A stretch of DNA of 48,541 bases from Escherichia sp. E1V33. GTDB lineage: Bacteria; Pseudomonadota; Gammaproteobacteria; Enterobacterales; Enterobacteriaceae. Of the stretch, positions 7,889 to 17,419 are shown piece after piece. A model generated the notes under the pieces. The model searched no databases and was not told where the DNA came from. It saw nothing but the letters and a program-made list of their open reading frames with translations. The translations under genes were made by a program, and so were the position numbers. The stretch spans positions 1-48,541 of the forward strand of contig NZ_RHJI01000034.1 of the NCBI RefSeq assembly GCF_004211955.1. The letters run 5' to 3'. How positions within the stretch are numbered: the stretch's first letter is position 1; each line of letters begins with the position of its first letter.

Positions 7889-8569
7889 TTATCGCCGCGA
7901 ACGCACAATCTGATACCGACGAGTAAAGTACTCAAACGGCGCGCTCCACACATGCACCAGTCGGGTGAACGGGAAGAGTAGGAAGATGGTCATTCCCAGC
8001 ACCAGATGAACGCGGAAAATAAAGGCGACACCATCAAGATGTGTTGATGCACCGCCCTGGAAAGTGACGATGCTTTGTGCCCAGCCCACCAGCTTCATCA
8101 TTTCACTGCCGTCCGGATGTTGTGCTGAAAAGGGAATGGTGGTTAATCCCAGAATGCATTGAATTAACAAAATGGCGAGGATCAGGATATCCGCCCCAGA
8201 AGATGTCGCCCTGATGCGGGGATTGGTTAAACGACGCACCAGCAACCCCGCGCCGCCAATCAGCGTCAATACCCCGCATATCCCGCCGAGGATCATCGCC
8301 ATTTGCTGTTTTACCGCCACCGGCAGAAACCACGCGTACATCCAGTGCGGCGTTAACATGCCGAACAGATGACCGAAGAAGATTCCAAGAATGCCGATAT
8401 GGAACAGATTCGACCACAGTACCATCCCGCGTTTATCCAGCATCTGGCTGGAGGCGGCGCGCCAGGTATACTGCCCGTAATCGTAGCGCAGCCAGCTTCC
8501 GAGGATAAAAACCGTGCCACACAAGTACGGGTAGATATCGTAAAAAAAGACGTTCAGATACTGAATCAT
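7889..8569 (-). CDS. narV: Nitrate reductase Z, cytochrome b subunit (gamma)
   Basis: The 226-residue integral membrane protein has five hydrophobic segments and four heme-ligand histidines: His57 and His67 near the N-terminus and His188 and His206 near the end, matching NarI. It carries two b-type hemes, takes electrons from quinol on the periplasmic side and passes them to NarY. It is the last gene of narZYWV; its ATG overlaps the narW stop by four bases, implying translational coupling. Confidence 0.97.
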   Translation of the reverse strand: MIQYLNVFFYDIYPYLCGTVFILGSWLRYDYGQYTWRAASSQMLDKRGMVLWSNLFHIGILGIFFGHLFGMLTPHWMYAWFLPVAVKQQMAMILGGICGVLTLIGGAGLLVRRLTNPRIRATSSGADILILAILLIQCILGLTTIPFSAQHPDGSEMMKLVGWAQSIVTFQGGASTHLDGVAFIFRVHLVLGMTIFLLFPFTRLVHVWSAPFEYFTRRYQIVRSRR

Positions 8570-9261
8570 TTCCCACCTCCCGCACTGATGTCGACGTACT
8601 GCGGCGCGACATCCTGGCTAAAGCGTCGCTGATATTGATTAAGCGGCGAGCTGTCACACGCCGTGGCGTTATCTTCAATAAACTTCACCTGTTCTTCTTC
8701 CCACACCGCATCCAGCGCCTGGCGGGTGTCGTCACGCTCTTCACTACGAATTTGTTTTGTGACACTGTCACTTGACAGGGGGCTTCCTGCCAGTTGCAAC
8801 AGGCCGTCAAATAACACGTACCACGGTGCCTCACGTTGTTTTAAGCGTCCGCCAAGCAGGGCGAGGATCGGCGCAACGTTGAGTAATCCTTCTTTCGCCT
8901 GATCGTCCGGCAGTACGCTTAAATACTCCAGATACAGCGGCAAATAATCGGGCAGTTCCCGACAATCCAGTTGCAGACCGACCTTTTCATACTCCGCCAG
9001 CAGGTCCACCATTGCCTGGCCGCGATCGCGGGACTCGGCATGAACATGTTCAAACAGCAGCAGCGACGTAGTGCGCCCGCGGTCGAACACTTCACACCAT
9101 TCGGCCTGTTTATCCAGCAGCGGCGCGTTGAGCAGGTCGAGTGCAAAATCGGTGAGCATCGGCGCGTCGCGGCGGATAAGCGCCAGCGCGTCGTCCTTAC
9201 ACTCCCACAACAGCTCGTCCGGGTACTCCATCAACAGGCCGATCACTTTGAGGATCTGCAT
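8566..9261 (-). CDS. narW: Nitrate reductase Z assembly chaperone
   Basis: The 231-residue cytosolic protein belongs to the NarJ/NarW (TorD-like) all-helical chaperone family ([18 protein letters not shown] start, [17 protein letters not shown] helix). It is known to hold the catalytic subunit until the molybdenum cofactor is inserted and is not part of the final complex. It overlaps narY by one base and narV by four, in the same order as narGHJI. Confidence 0.96.
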   Translation of the reverse strand: MQILKVIGLLMEYPDELLWECKDDALALIRRDAPMLTDFALDLLNAPLLDKQAEWCEVFDRGRTTSLLLFEHVHAESRDRGQAMVDLLAEYEKVGLQLDCRELPDYLPLYLEYLSVLPDDQAKEGLLNVAPILALLGGRLKQREAPWYVLFDGLLQLAGSPLSSDSVTKQIRSEERDDTRQALDAVWEEEQVKFIEDNATACDSSPLNQYQRRFSQDVAPQYVDISAGGGK

Positions 9262-10805
9262 TATTCACCCTCCGCTTTGTCGCGCACTTCGGTGATGTTG
9301 ATGGCATCGATACGGCTACTGTTGAACAGGTTGAATTTGCTGTCTGAGCCGTGGCAACCGTCGCCAAAGGTGAAGCCGCAGCCGTTGCGTTCTGCAAAGG
9401 CATCGCCCGCCATTTCCCGATGACTGGTTGGAATGACAAAACGATCTTCATAGTTGGCGATGGCAAGGTAGCGATACATTTCTTCTACCTGGGCGACACT
9501 CAGCCCAACTTCGTCGATGGCACGGGTATCGGTCACACCTTCCACGGTTTGCGAACGCATATAGTGGCGCATCGCCATCATCCGTTTTAGCGCTCGAAGT
9601 ACCGGACCGGTATCGCCCGCACTCAACATATTGGCGAGATATTGCACCGGAATACGCAGGCTTTCGATGGCGGGCAGCACGCCTTCGCTTTTCGGTAAGC
9701 CGCCCGCATCGGCGTAGGACTGAATCGGCGACAGCGGCGGTACGTACCAGACCATCGGCAGGGTGCGATATTCAGGGTGCAACGGTAGCGCCAGTTTCCA
9801 GTCCATCGCCATTTTGTAGACAGGCGAACGCTGAGCAGCTTCAATCACATTTTGCGGGATACCTTGTTTCAGGGCCTCTTCGATCACTGAGGGATCGTGC
9901 GGATCGAGGAATACTTCGCACTGGCGTTCATAGAGATCAACCTCGCGTTCGGTGCTCGCCGCTTCCTCAATGCGGTCGGCGTCGTAAAGCAGCACGCCCA
10001 GATACCGGATGCGACCCACGCAGGTTTCTGAGCACACGGTGGGTTGGCCTGACTCAATTCGCGGATAACAGAAGATACATTTTTCTGACTTGCCGCTTTT
10101 CCAGTTGAAGTAGATTTTTTTGTACGGACAACCGCTAATGCACAAACGCCAGCCACGGCATTTATCCTGATCGATCAGCACAATGCCATCTTCTTCGCGT
10201 TTGTAGATAGCGCCGCTGGGGCAGGTCGCCACGCAGCTGGGATTGAGGCAGTGTTCGCACAGGCGCGGTAGATACATCATGAAGGTGTTTTCAAACTGCC
10301 CGTACATCTCCTTTTGCATGGCCTCGAAGTTGCGGTCGCGGGCGCGTTTTTCAAACTCGCCGCCCAGCAGTTCTTCCCAGTTTGGCCCCCAGATCACTTT
10401 GTCCATCCGCTTACCATCAATCAGTGAACGCGGGCGAGCAGTAGGAATATGTTTACCTTCCGGCGCGCTATGCAAATGTTCGTAGTCGAAGGTGAAAGGT
10501 TCGTAGTAATCGTCAATCTGCGGCACCACCGGGTTGGCGAAGATTTTGGTTATTACGCCCATCTTGCTGCCCAGACGCGGGCGTATCTTGCCATTCACAT
10601 CGCGGACCCAGCCGCCTTGCCACTCTTCCTGATCTTCCCAGTTTTTCGGATAACCAATGCCCGGTTTGGTTTCGACGTTGTTAAACCATGCGTACTCCAT
10701 GCCTTCGCGTCCGGTCCAGACGTTTTTACAGGTCACCGAACAGGTATGGCAGCCAATACATTTATCGAGGTTAAGCACCATGCCGACTTGCGAACGTATT
10801 TTCAT
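9261..10805 (-). CDS. narY: Nitrate reductase Z, iron-sulfur subunit (beta)
   Basis: The 514-residue electron-transfer subunit has four cysteine groups: CIGCHTCSVTCKN at the start, CEHCLNPSCVATCPSGA, CRGWRLCISGCP and CIFCYPRIESGQPTVCSETC. The Trp in CRGW replaces a cluster cysteine, giving the one [3Fe-4S] centre known in this family beside three [4Fe-4S]. It carries electrons from NarV hemes to NarZ on the cytoplasmic face. Its start overlaps the end of narZ by four bases. Confidence 0.97.
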   Translation of the reverse strand: MKIRSQVGMVLNLDKCIGCHTCSVTCKNVWTGREGMEYAWFNNVETKPGIGYPKNWEDQEEWQGGWVRDVNGKIRPRLGSKMGVITKIFANPVVPQIDDYYEPFTFDYEHLHSAPEGKHIPTARPRSLIDGKRMDKVIWGPNWEELLGGEFEKRARDRNFEAMQKEMYGQFENTFMMYLPRLCEHCLNPSCVATCPSGAIYKREEDGIVLIDQDKCRGWRLCISGCPYKKIYFNWKSGKSEKCIFCYPRIESGQPTVCSETCVGRIRYLGVLLYDADRIEEAASTEREVDLYERQCEVFLDPHDPSVIEEALKQGIPQNVIEAAQRSPVYKMAMDWKLALPLHPEYRTLPMVWYVPPLSPIQSYADAGGLPKSEGVLPAIESLRIPVQYLANMLSAGDTGPVLRALKRMMAMRHYMRSQTVEGVTDTRAIDEVGLSVAQVEEMYRYLAIANYEDRFVIPTSHREMAGDAFAERNGCGFTFGDGCHGSDSKFNLFNSSRIDAINITEVRDKAEGE

Positions 10806-13800
10806 TTTTTCGCCTCCTGTACCTGATCGCGACTTTCATCATCCAGCCAGTTAACGTTCTTCATCTTGCGGATTATGATAAATTCGTCGCGGTTCGAGCC
10901 GACGGTGCCGTAGTAGTTGAAGCCCCAGGCCAGCTGCGCGTAACCGCCAATCATATGCGTCGGTTTCGGGCAAACGCGGGTGACCGAGTTATGAATGCCG
11001 CCGCGCATGCCGGTTACTTCCGAGCCGGGGATATTCATAATGCGTTCCTGGGCGTGATACATCATAGTCATACCCGGCGGTACACGTTGGCTGACCACCG
11101 CGCGGGCCGTCAGCGCGCCATTGGCGTTAAACACTTCCACCCAGTCGTTATCGACAATGGTCAGTTCACGGGCATCGGTTTCGCTGATCCAGACAATCGG
11201 TCCACCGCGAGAGAGCGTCAGCATTAGCAGGTTTTCACTGTAGGTGGAGTGAATGCCCCATTTCTGGTGCGGCGTCAGGAAGTTAAGTGCTTTTTCCGGG
11301 AAGCCGTTTGGCGGGATCTGGCGCATCTCACTGACGCTACGGGTGTCGATAGGCGGGCGATAAGCCACCAGGCTTTCACCAAAAGCACGCATCCACGGAT
11401 GATCCTGATAGAGCTGCTGGCGTCCCGACAGCGTGCGCCACGGAATTAACTCATGAACGTTGGTATATCCGGCGTTGTAAGAGACGTGATCGCTTTCGAG
11501 ACCGGACCAAGTGGGGCTGGAGATAATTTTACGCGGCTGCGCCTGAATATCGCGAAAGCGAATCTTCTCGTCCTCTTTGTGCAGCGCCAGATGGGTATGT
11601 TCGCGTCCGGTGATCTCGCCCAGCGCCTGCCACGCTTTGACTGCAACATGACCGTTGGTTTCCGGTGCCAGAGCCAGAATCACTTCTGATGCGTCAATGG
11701 CGGTGTCAATCAGTGGACGCCCCTGTGCCGGGCCATCACGTTTGGTGTAATTGAGTTTACCGAGGAAATCGATTTCATCCTGGGTATTCCACGAAATCCC
11801 TTTACCGCCGTTGCCGAGTTTGTCCATCAATGGCCCGAGCGAGGTAAAGCGTTCATACGTAGCAGGGTAGTCACGCTCCACCGCTACAATATTCGGCGCG
11901 GTTTTACCTGGAATCAGATCGCATTCCCCTTTGCGCCAGTCGAGCACTTCACACGGCTGTGAGAGCTCTGCCGGAGAGTCGTGCAGCAGTGGTTGCAGTA
12001 CCACGTCGGTTTCTTTGCCGAGATGACCCACGCACACTTGTGAAAATGCTTTGGCAATACCTTTGTAGATTTCCCAGTCGCTGCGTGACTCCCACGCCGG
12101 ATCGACCGCCGCAGAAAGCGGATGAATAAACGGATGCATATCCGAGGTATTCATATCGTCTTTTTCGTACCAGGTGGCGGTAGGCAGAACAATATCGGAG
12201 AACAGGCAGGTGCTGGACATGCGGAAATCGAGCGTCACCAGCAGGTCGAGCTTGCCTTCAATCGCCGCAGTTTGCCACTCGACATCTTCCGGTTTGATCC
12301 CGCCACTGGCGCCGAGTTCTTCCCCCTGAATCCCGCTTTCCGTACCCAGCAAATACTTCTGCATATATTCATGGCCTTTGCCGGAGGAGCCAAGCAGGTT
12401 AGAACGCCAGACAAACAAGTTCCGTGGATGATTGCTACCGCTATCTGGCTGTTCGCAGGCCATACGTAAATCGCCCGACTTCAATGCCTGAGCGGTAAAT
12501 TCGGCGGGTGATAATCCGGCCTTGTCGGCTTCGGCTTTAATCCTGAGCGGGTTACGCCCCAGTTGCGGCGCGGAAGGCAGCCAGCCCATGCGTTCGGCGC
12601 GAACGTTGAAATCAATCAGATGACCGCTGTATTTGCTGGCATCGGCCAGCGGCGAGAGCAACTCCTGAGCAGAGACTTTTTCATAGCGCCATTGGCTGGA
12701 GTGATTGTAGAAAAACGAGGTGCTGTTCATCTGGCGCGGTGGACGGTTCCAGTCGAGCGCAAAGGCCAGCGGCAACCAACCGGTTTGCGGGCGCAGTTTT
12801 TCCTGACCGACATAGTGCGCCCAGCCGCCACCGCTTTGCCCGACACATCCGCAGAAGATCAGCATGTTGATCATCCCGCGGTAGTTCATGTCCATGTGAT
12901 ACCAGTGGTTGACACCAGCACCGAGGATAATCATCGAGCGCCCATGCGTTTTATGGGCGGTATCGGCAAATTCGCGGGCGATGGTTTCAATGTACTGGCG
13001 CGGTACGCCGGTAATTTGCTCACCCCAGGCTGGGGTGTACGGTTTGATTTCAGCGTAATCTTTCGCGCTGCTTTCATCTTCCAGCCCGCGATCGAGGCCG
13101 TAATTCGCCAGTACCAAATCATAAACGCTGACGACCGGACAGTTGCTGCCATCGGCTAATGTCAGGTTTTTAACGGGTAATTGACGCACCAGTACCGGAT
13201 CGTGTTTTACGCTGCGAAAGTGCGGATTTTCAATGCCGCCAAAGTAGGGGAAGGCCACGCCTGCAACGGTGTCGTGTTGACCGAGCAAGGTTAACGCCAA
13301 CTCAGTTTCTGTCCCTGCGGCGATGGATTCCAGGTTCCATTTGCCTTTTTCGCCCCAGCGAAAACCAATCGAACCGTTCGGCACCACCAGTTCACCTGCG
13401 GTATTAACTGCCACGGTTTTCCACTGCGGATTGTTGTTTTCGCCCAGTCCATCCACCAGGTCGGACGCGCGGATCATGCGTCCGGGAATGTAGCTACCAT
13501 CGTCGCGAGGCTCCAGCATTACCAGCATCGGCATGTCGCTGTAGCGGCGGCAGTAGTTGATAAAATAGTCGCTGGGATTATCGAGATGAAACTCTCTTAA
13601 AATCACATGGCCCATTGCCATCGCCAGGGCGCTATCAGTGCCTTGTTTCGGTGCCAGCCACTGGTCGCACAATTTGGCCACTTCAGAGTAATCAGGGGTA
13701 ATGGCGATAGTTTTGGTGCCTTTGTAGCGCACTTCGGTAAAGAAATGGGCGTCCGGCGTACGTGTCTGCGGTACGTTAGACCCCCAGGCAATGATGTAAC

Positions 13801-14542
13801 TGGAGTTATACCAGTCGGCAGATTCCGGCACGTCGGTTTGTTCGCCCCAGGTCATCGGCGAGGCGGGCGGCAGGTCGCAATACCAGTCGTAGAAGCTTAA
13901 ACAGGTGCCGCCAAGCAGCGAAAGATAACGCGTTCCGGCGGCGTAAGATACCATCGACATGGCTGGAATCGGCGAGAATCCGGCAACGCGATCCGGGCCA
14001 TAGGTTTTGATGGTCCAGACGTTAGCGGCAGCAATCAGTTGGTTTAGCTCCTGCCAGTTGGAGCGGATAAAACCGCCACGCCCACGTACCTGCTTGTAGC
14101 TCAGGCACTTTTGCGGGTCATTCATAATCGATTCCCACGCTATTACAGGATCGCTGTGTTGCTTGAGGGCTTCGCGCCACAGTTCAATCAGTCGTTTACG
14201 AATGAGCGGGTATTTCAGGCGGTTAGCACTGTAGAGATACCATGAGTAACTTGCGCCGCGTGGGCATCCGCGTGGTTCATGATTGGGCAGGTCAGGGCGG
14301 GTACGTGGGTAGTCGGTCTGCTGGATTTCCCAGGTCACCAGGCCGTTTTTAACATAGATTTTCCAGCTACAGGAGCCAGTACAGTTAACGCCGTGGGTAG
14401 AGCGCACGATTTTGTCGAATTGCCAACGCTGGCGGTAGCTATCTTCCCAGTCGCGGTTGCTATGCATCACCTGGCCGTGACCATCGGCAAAGGTTTCGCC
14501 CTTTTGTTTGAAGTAGCGAAAGCGATCCAAAAGTTTACTCAT
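10802..14542 (-). CDS. narZ: Nitrate reductase Z, catalytic molybdopterin subunit (alpha)
   Basis: The 1246-residue enzyme reduces nitrate to nitrite with quinol electrons, in the cytoplasm. The N-terminus has a vestigial twin-arginine-like stretch. The FS0 cluster ligands are His50, Cys54, Cys58 and Cys93. Asp223 in SFYDWYCDLPPASP is the molybdenum ligand position of NarG. It is the first gene of narZYWV. In K-12 this second nitrate reductase is weakly expressed, RpoS-dependent and not FNR-driven; the short REP-bearing space upstream shows no FNR box. No disruption was seen along the frame. Confidence 0.98.
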   Translation of the reverse strand: MSKLLDRFRYFKQKGETFADGHGQVMHSNRDWEDSYRQRWQFDKIVRSTHGVNCTGSCSWKIYVKNGLVTWEIQQTDYPRTRPDLPNHEPRGCPRGASYSWYLYSANRLKYPLIRKRLIELWREALKQHSDPVIAWESIMNDPQKCLSYKQVRGRGGFIRSNWQELNQLIAAANVWTIKTYGPDRVAGFSPIPAMSMVSYAAGTRYLSLLGGTCLSFYDWYCDLPPASPMTWGEQTDVPESADWYNSSYIIAWGSNVPQTRTPDAHFFTEVRYKGTKTIAITPDYSEVAKLCDQWLAPKQGTDSALAMAMGHVILREFHLDNPSDYFINYCRRYSDMPMLVMLEPRDDGSYIPGRMIRASDLVDGLGENNNPQWKTVAVNTAGELVVPNGSIGFRWGEKGKWNLESIAAGTETELALTLLGQHDTVAGVAFPYFGGIENPHFRSVKHDPVLVRQLPVKNLTLADGSNCPVVSVYDLVLANYGLDRGLEDESSAKDYAEIKPYTPAWGEQITGVPRQYIETIAREFADTAHKTHGRSMIILGAGVNHWYHMDMNYRGMINMLIFCGCVGQSGGGWAHYVGQEKLRPQTGWLPLAFALDWNRPPRQMNSTSFFYNHSSQWRYEKVSAQELLSPLADASKYSGHLIDFNVRAERMGWLPSAPQLGRNPLRIKAEADKAGLSPAEFTAQALKSGDLRMACEQPDSGSNHPRNLFVWRSNLLGSSGKGHEYMQKYLLGTESGIQGEELGASGGIKPEDVEWQTAAIEGKLDLLVTLDFRMSSTCLFSDIVLPTATWYEKDDMNTSDMHPFIHPLSAAVDPAWESRSDWEIYKGIAKAFSQVCVGHLGKETDVVLQPLLHDSPAELSQPCEVLDWRKGECDLIPGKTAPNIVAVERDYPATYERFTSLGPLMDKLGNGGKGISWNTQDEIDFLGKLNYTKRDGPAQGRPLIDTAIDASEVILALAPETNGHVAVKAWQALGEITGREHTHLALHKEDEKIRFRDIQAQPRKIISSPTWSGLESDHVSYNAGYTNVHELIPWRTLSGRQQLYQDHPWMRAFGESLVAYRPPIDTRSVSEMRQIPPNGFPEKALNFLTPHQKWGIHSTYSENLLMLTLSRGGPIVWISETDARELTIVDNDWVEVFNANGALTARAVVSQRVPPGMTMMYHAQERIMNIPGSEVTGMRGGIHNSVTRVCPKPTHMIGGYAQLAWGFNYYGTVGSNRDEFIIIRKMKNVNWLDDESRDQVQEAKK

Positions 14543-14579
14543 GACATGACTCCTGCTTCAGGAATGATTTGGGATCGGA

Positions 14580-14630
14580 TGCCTTGTCGGATGCGACACG
14601 GTTGCAGCCTGATAAGAAGACGCATCAGGC
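14580..14630. repeat. REP sequence between narU and narZ
   Basis: TGCCTTGTCGGATGCG (14580-14595) and GCCTGATAAG to ACGCATCAGGC (14607-14630) are REP-type halves. They sit in the 97-base space between two genes of the same strand, where they can affect differential mRNA stability. Confidence 0.85.
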
Positions 14631-14639
14631 ATCGATCTC

Positions 14640-16028
14640 TTATTTTTGGCTGAACTTCCGCCGACCATAAACCAGCCAGGTCAGCAGCACACAAATGATG
14701 TAAAAGATTAAAAACACTTTCATCGCGCCCACTGGCGAGCCGGTCATATTCAGCGACATGCCAAATGCTTGTGGAATAAAGAAACCGCCCACCGCGCCGA
14801 TGGCGGAGATAAAGCCCAGTGCCGCCGCCGTTTCGGTGATTGCTTCTCGCTGGGCTTGTTCATCGCTACCGCCTTTCATCTTGACGCGATAAATCGTTAT
14901 CTGGCGAAAGATGACAGCGATCATCTGAAAAGTAGAACCACTTCCCAAACCAGCGGTAAGGAATAACCCCATAAAAACAGCGTAAAATGCGATGAAATTG
15001 CCGGACCCCGTGCCAGGTAGGGTAAGGAACAGCAGAGCGCTGAAAATCGCCATAAAAATAAAGTTGATTAACGTCACCCGCACGCCGCCAAATTTATCGG
15101 AGATCGCACCGCCGACGGACCGCGCAATGGCGCCGATAAACGGGCCAAAAAAAGCCAGTTGCAGAATGTTCACATCCGGGAACTGCGTTTTTGCCAGCAT
15201 GGCAAACCCGGCGGAAAAACCGATAAACGAACCGAAGGTGGCAAGGTAAAGCAGGCTCAGCAGCCAGAGATGCAGGCGTTGTAACACAGGGAGCTGGTCG
15301 GCAATTGACGCGCGTGAACTGGCGATATCATTCATCCCTGACCAGGCGGCGATCGTAGCAATCGCCAGTAGCGGTACCCAAATCCATGCGGCATTCGCCA
15401 GCGACATCACAGAACCATCGGCCTGCGGTACGCCATTGACGCCAAGAAAAGCAAATACCGGTACAAAAATCACCAACGGCGCAACCAGTTGCATCACGCT
15501 GACGCCTAAATTCCCCAACCCGCCATTAATCCCTAATGCACTGCCTTGTTTGGCTTTCGGGAAGAAAAAACTGATATTTCCCATACTCGAAGCAAAGTTC
15601 GCGCCAGCAAAACCACAGAGCAAAGCAATAACAATAAATATCCCAAAAGGAGTATTCGGATTTTGCACAGCAATACCGAGCCAGACGCAAGGAATAATCA
15701 GAATCGCGGTACTAAAAACTGTCCAACGGCGTCCGCCGAATATAGGCACCATAAAGGAGTAGGGAACACGCAATAATGCGCCGGAAACGGAAGGTAAGGC
15801 GGTTAATAAAAAAAGCTGATCGGTAGTGAAATTAAAGCCGATTTTATTGAGATTAACGGCAACTGCGCTAAATAACATCCAGACACAGAAGGCAAGGAGT
15901 AAACAACTTACTGATATCCAGAGGTTTCTTCTGGCAATGTGTTTTCCTTTATTTTCCCAGAAGGCCGGATTTTCTGGCTTCCAGTCGCGCAAAAGGTAAC
16001 GATTATTTTTCTCATTTTGTAGTGCCAT
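14640..16028 (-). CDS. narU: Nitrate/nitrite transporter NarU
   Basis: The 462-residue major facilitator protein has 12 hydrophobic segments and belongs to the nitrate/nitrite porter group, with both family signatures visible: GGLGNLGVSV in the first half and GLGSGSTFQMIAVIF in the second. It moves nitrate in and nitrite out across the inner membrane. The start MALQNEKN at 16028 is chosen because GAGGAA precedes it at good spacing; the in-frame ATG at 16046 lacks a ribosome site. It lies just upstream of narZ and supplies its substrate. Confidence 0.96.
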   Translation of the reverse strand: MALQNEKNNRYLLRDWKPENPAFWENKGKHIARRNLWISVSCLLLAFCVWMLFSAVAVNLNKIGFNFTTDQLFLLTALPSVSGALLRVPYSFMVPIFGGRRWTVFSTAILIIPCVWLGIAVQNPNTPFGIFIVIALLCGFAGANFASSMGNISFFFPKAKQGSALGINGGLGNLGVSVMQLVAPLVIFVPVFAFLGVNGVPQADGSVMSLANAAWIWVPLLAIATIAAWSGMNDIASSRASIADQLPVLQRLHLWLLSLLYLATFGSFIGFSAGFAMLAKTQFPDVNILQLAFFGPFIGAIARSVGGAISDKFGGVRVTLINFIFMAIFSALLFLTLPGTGSGNFIAFYAVFMGLFLTAGLGSGSTFQMIAVIFRQITIYRVKMKGGSDEQAQREAITETAAALGFISAIGAVGGFFIPQAFGMSLNMTGSPVGAMKVFLIFYIICVLLTWLVYGRRKFSQK

Positions 16029-16306
16029 ATTCTTCCTCACATGCACACATTGTTAATGAAAAAAAGACAAGGCAGGACATTGGACGCAATGGTCCGTTAT
16101 TAGAATTAAGAGTAAATAGAGTGAAGTGCTGATTGAAAGAATAGATAACAAAGCGAAACTGCGGGGGGAGAAAGCTGATTATCTGAATGGATATGTGTTA
16201 CTGAATGTAACAGTGATGCATCATATTTGTTACTTATTCTTAGACTAACATACGGCAAACGTATTTGTTGCCGTATGAATCGTGGCTTTATTGTCGTAGC
16301 CTTTGC

Positions 16307-17188
16307 TTATCGTTGACGCGTTGCCAGCCAGCAGAGCAGGGAACCGCCGCAGACCATCAGCGCACCTTGCCAGAACGAGAACGACAGCGGCGCACTGAGC
16401 AGCACAGCAGCAAGCGCAGAGGAAAGCACAGGCGTAAAATACGAACCTACCGCCATAATGGTGACGTTGCCATGTAATATACCGACATTCCATGCAGCGT
16501 AAGCAAATCCTAAGGTAAATGCCGCAGAAATGAGTTTTATAATGACGGGCGTGCTAAATACCATTTCTGGTTGCGGCGTTAAAAAATAGTAAACCCACAA
16601 ACTTGCTCCTGTCAGTAGGACGAAAACGGTAATACCGTTAAATCCACGGGCATATTTATTGGTGACCGTGCAATAAGCGGCCCAGATAAAAGCACCAACA
16701 AACGCCAGGCAATAACTTAACGGGCTGGTAGTGATATTGTTGATAATTTCATCCGGCTTGAGGCCATTTTCACCCCCTAATACCCAGCAGACGCCGCCAA
16801 GGGCTAATAATAATCCAGGAACAATCAGCCAGTTGGTCTTCTGACCATTAAACAGAATGGCAAAAAGTATCGTCAGACTGGGCCATAAATAGTTCACCAT
16901 GCCCACTTCAATTGCCTGATGACGAGTCGCTGCATAACCTAAGGAAAGTGCCAGACAGATTTCATAGCTGACGAATAAGAAACTCCCCGCAAGTAAATAA
17001 CCTTTGGGGATCTGCCGAATACGCGGAAATCCAACCGTGAAGATTAACAGCAGCCCGCTTAATGAATAAATAGCAGCTGCGCCGCCGACCGGACCGAGCC
17101 CCTCACTGACGCCGCGAATCAACCCTACCATCGTGCTCCACAGGACGATCGCTATTAGCCCTATGAGCGTTGCTTTTTGTCGTGTCAT
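16307..17188 (-). CDS. yddG: Aromatic amino acid / paraquat exporter YddG
   Basis: The 293-residue inner-membrane protein of the drug/metabolite transporter (EamA) superfamily has ten hydrophobic segments in two repeats. It matches E. coli YddG, known for export of aromatic amino acids and methyl viologen. It is transcribed away from fdnG. Unlike K-12, it is separated from narU by only 278 bases with no gene between; the K-12 genes yddJ, yddK and yddL are missing here. Confidence 0.95.
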   Translation of the reverse strand: MTRQKATLIGLIAIVLWSTMVGLIRGVSEGLGPVGGAAAIYSLSGLLLIFTVGFPRIRQIPKGYLLAGSFLFVSYEICLALSLGYAATRHQAIEVGMVNYLWPSLTILFAILFNGQKTNWLIVPGLLLALGGVCWVLGGENGLKPDEIINNITTSPLSYCLAFVGAFIWAAYCTVTNKYARGFNGITVFVLLTGASLWVYYFLTPQPEMVFSTPVIIKLISAAFTLGFAYAAWNVGILHGNVTIMAVGSYFTPVLSSALAAVLLSAPLSFSFWQGALMVCGGSLLCWLATRQR

Positions 17189-17278
17189 GCTCGCTGTTTT
17201 GTCTCTCTTGCCGTTAAAAATTAAGTTGAAATTTATAGCATTTTTTTAACCGGCCTGTCAGGCGGTGGTGCGTTTTTC

Positions 17279-17294
17279 TACCGCTATTGAGGTA
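17279..17294 (+). promoter_or_regulatory. NarL/NarP 7-2-7 site upstream of fdnG
   Basis: TACCGCTATTGAGGTA is two inverted heptamers spaced by two bases, the preferred NarL/NarP arrangement. It lies about 125 bases before the fdnG start. The fdnG promoter is known to be nitrate-induced through NarL. Confidence 0.85.
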
Positions 17295-17341
17295 GGTCAA
17301 TTTGCGCAGGCGGATTATTTTGTGGCAAACAGATGTTCTTT

Positions 17342-17355
17342 TTGATTTCGCGCAA
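17342..17355 (+). promoter_or_regulatory. FNR half-consensus site upstream of fdnG
   Basis: TTGAT-TTCG-CGCAA matches one half of TTGAT-N4-ATCAA perfectly and the other at three of five positions. It is placed between the NarL site and the fdnG start, consistent with the known anaerobic FNR activation of fdnGHI. Confidence 0.7.
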
Positions 17356-17419
17356 AAAGATTCAGAATTTTACTGTTAGTTTCCTCGCGCAGTAATACCC
17401 CTGAAAAAAGAGGAAAGCA

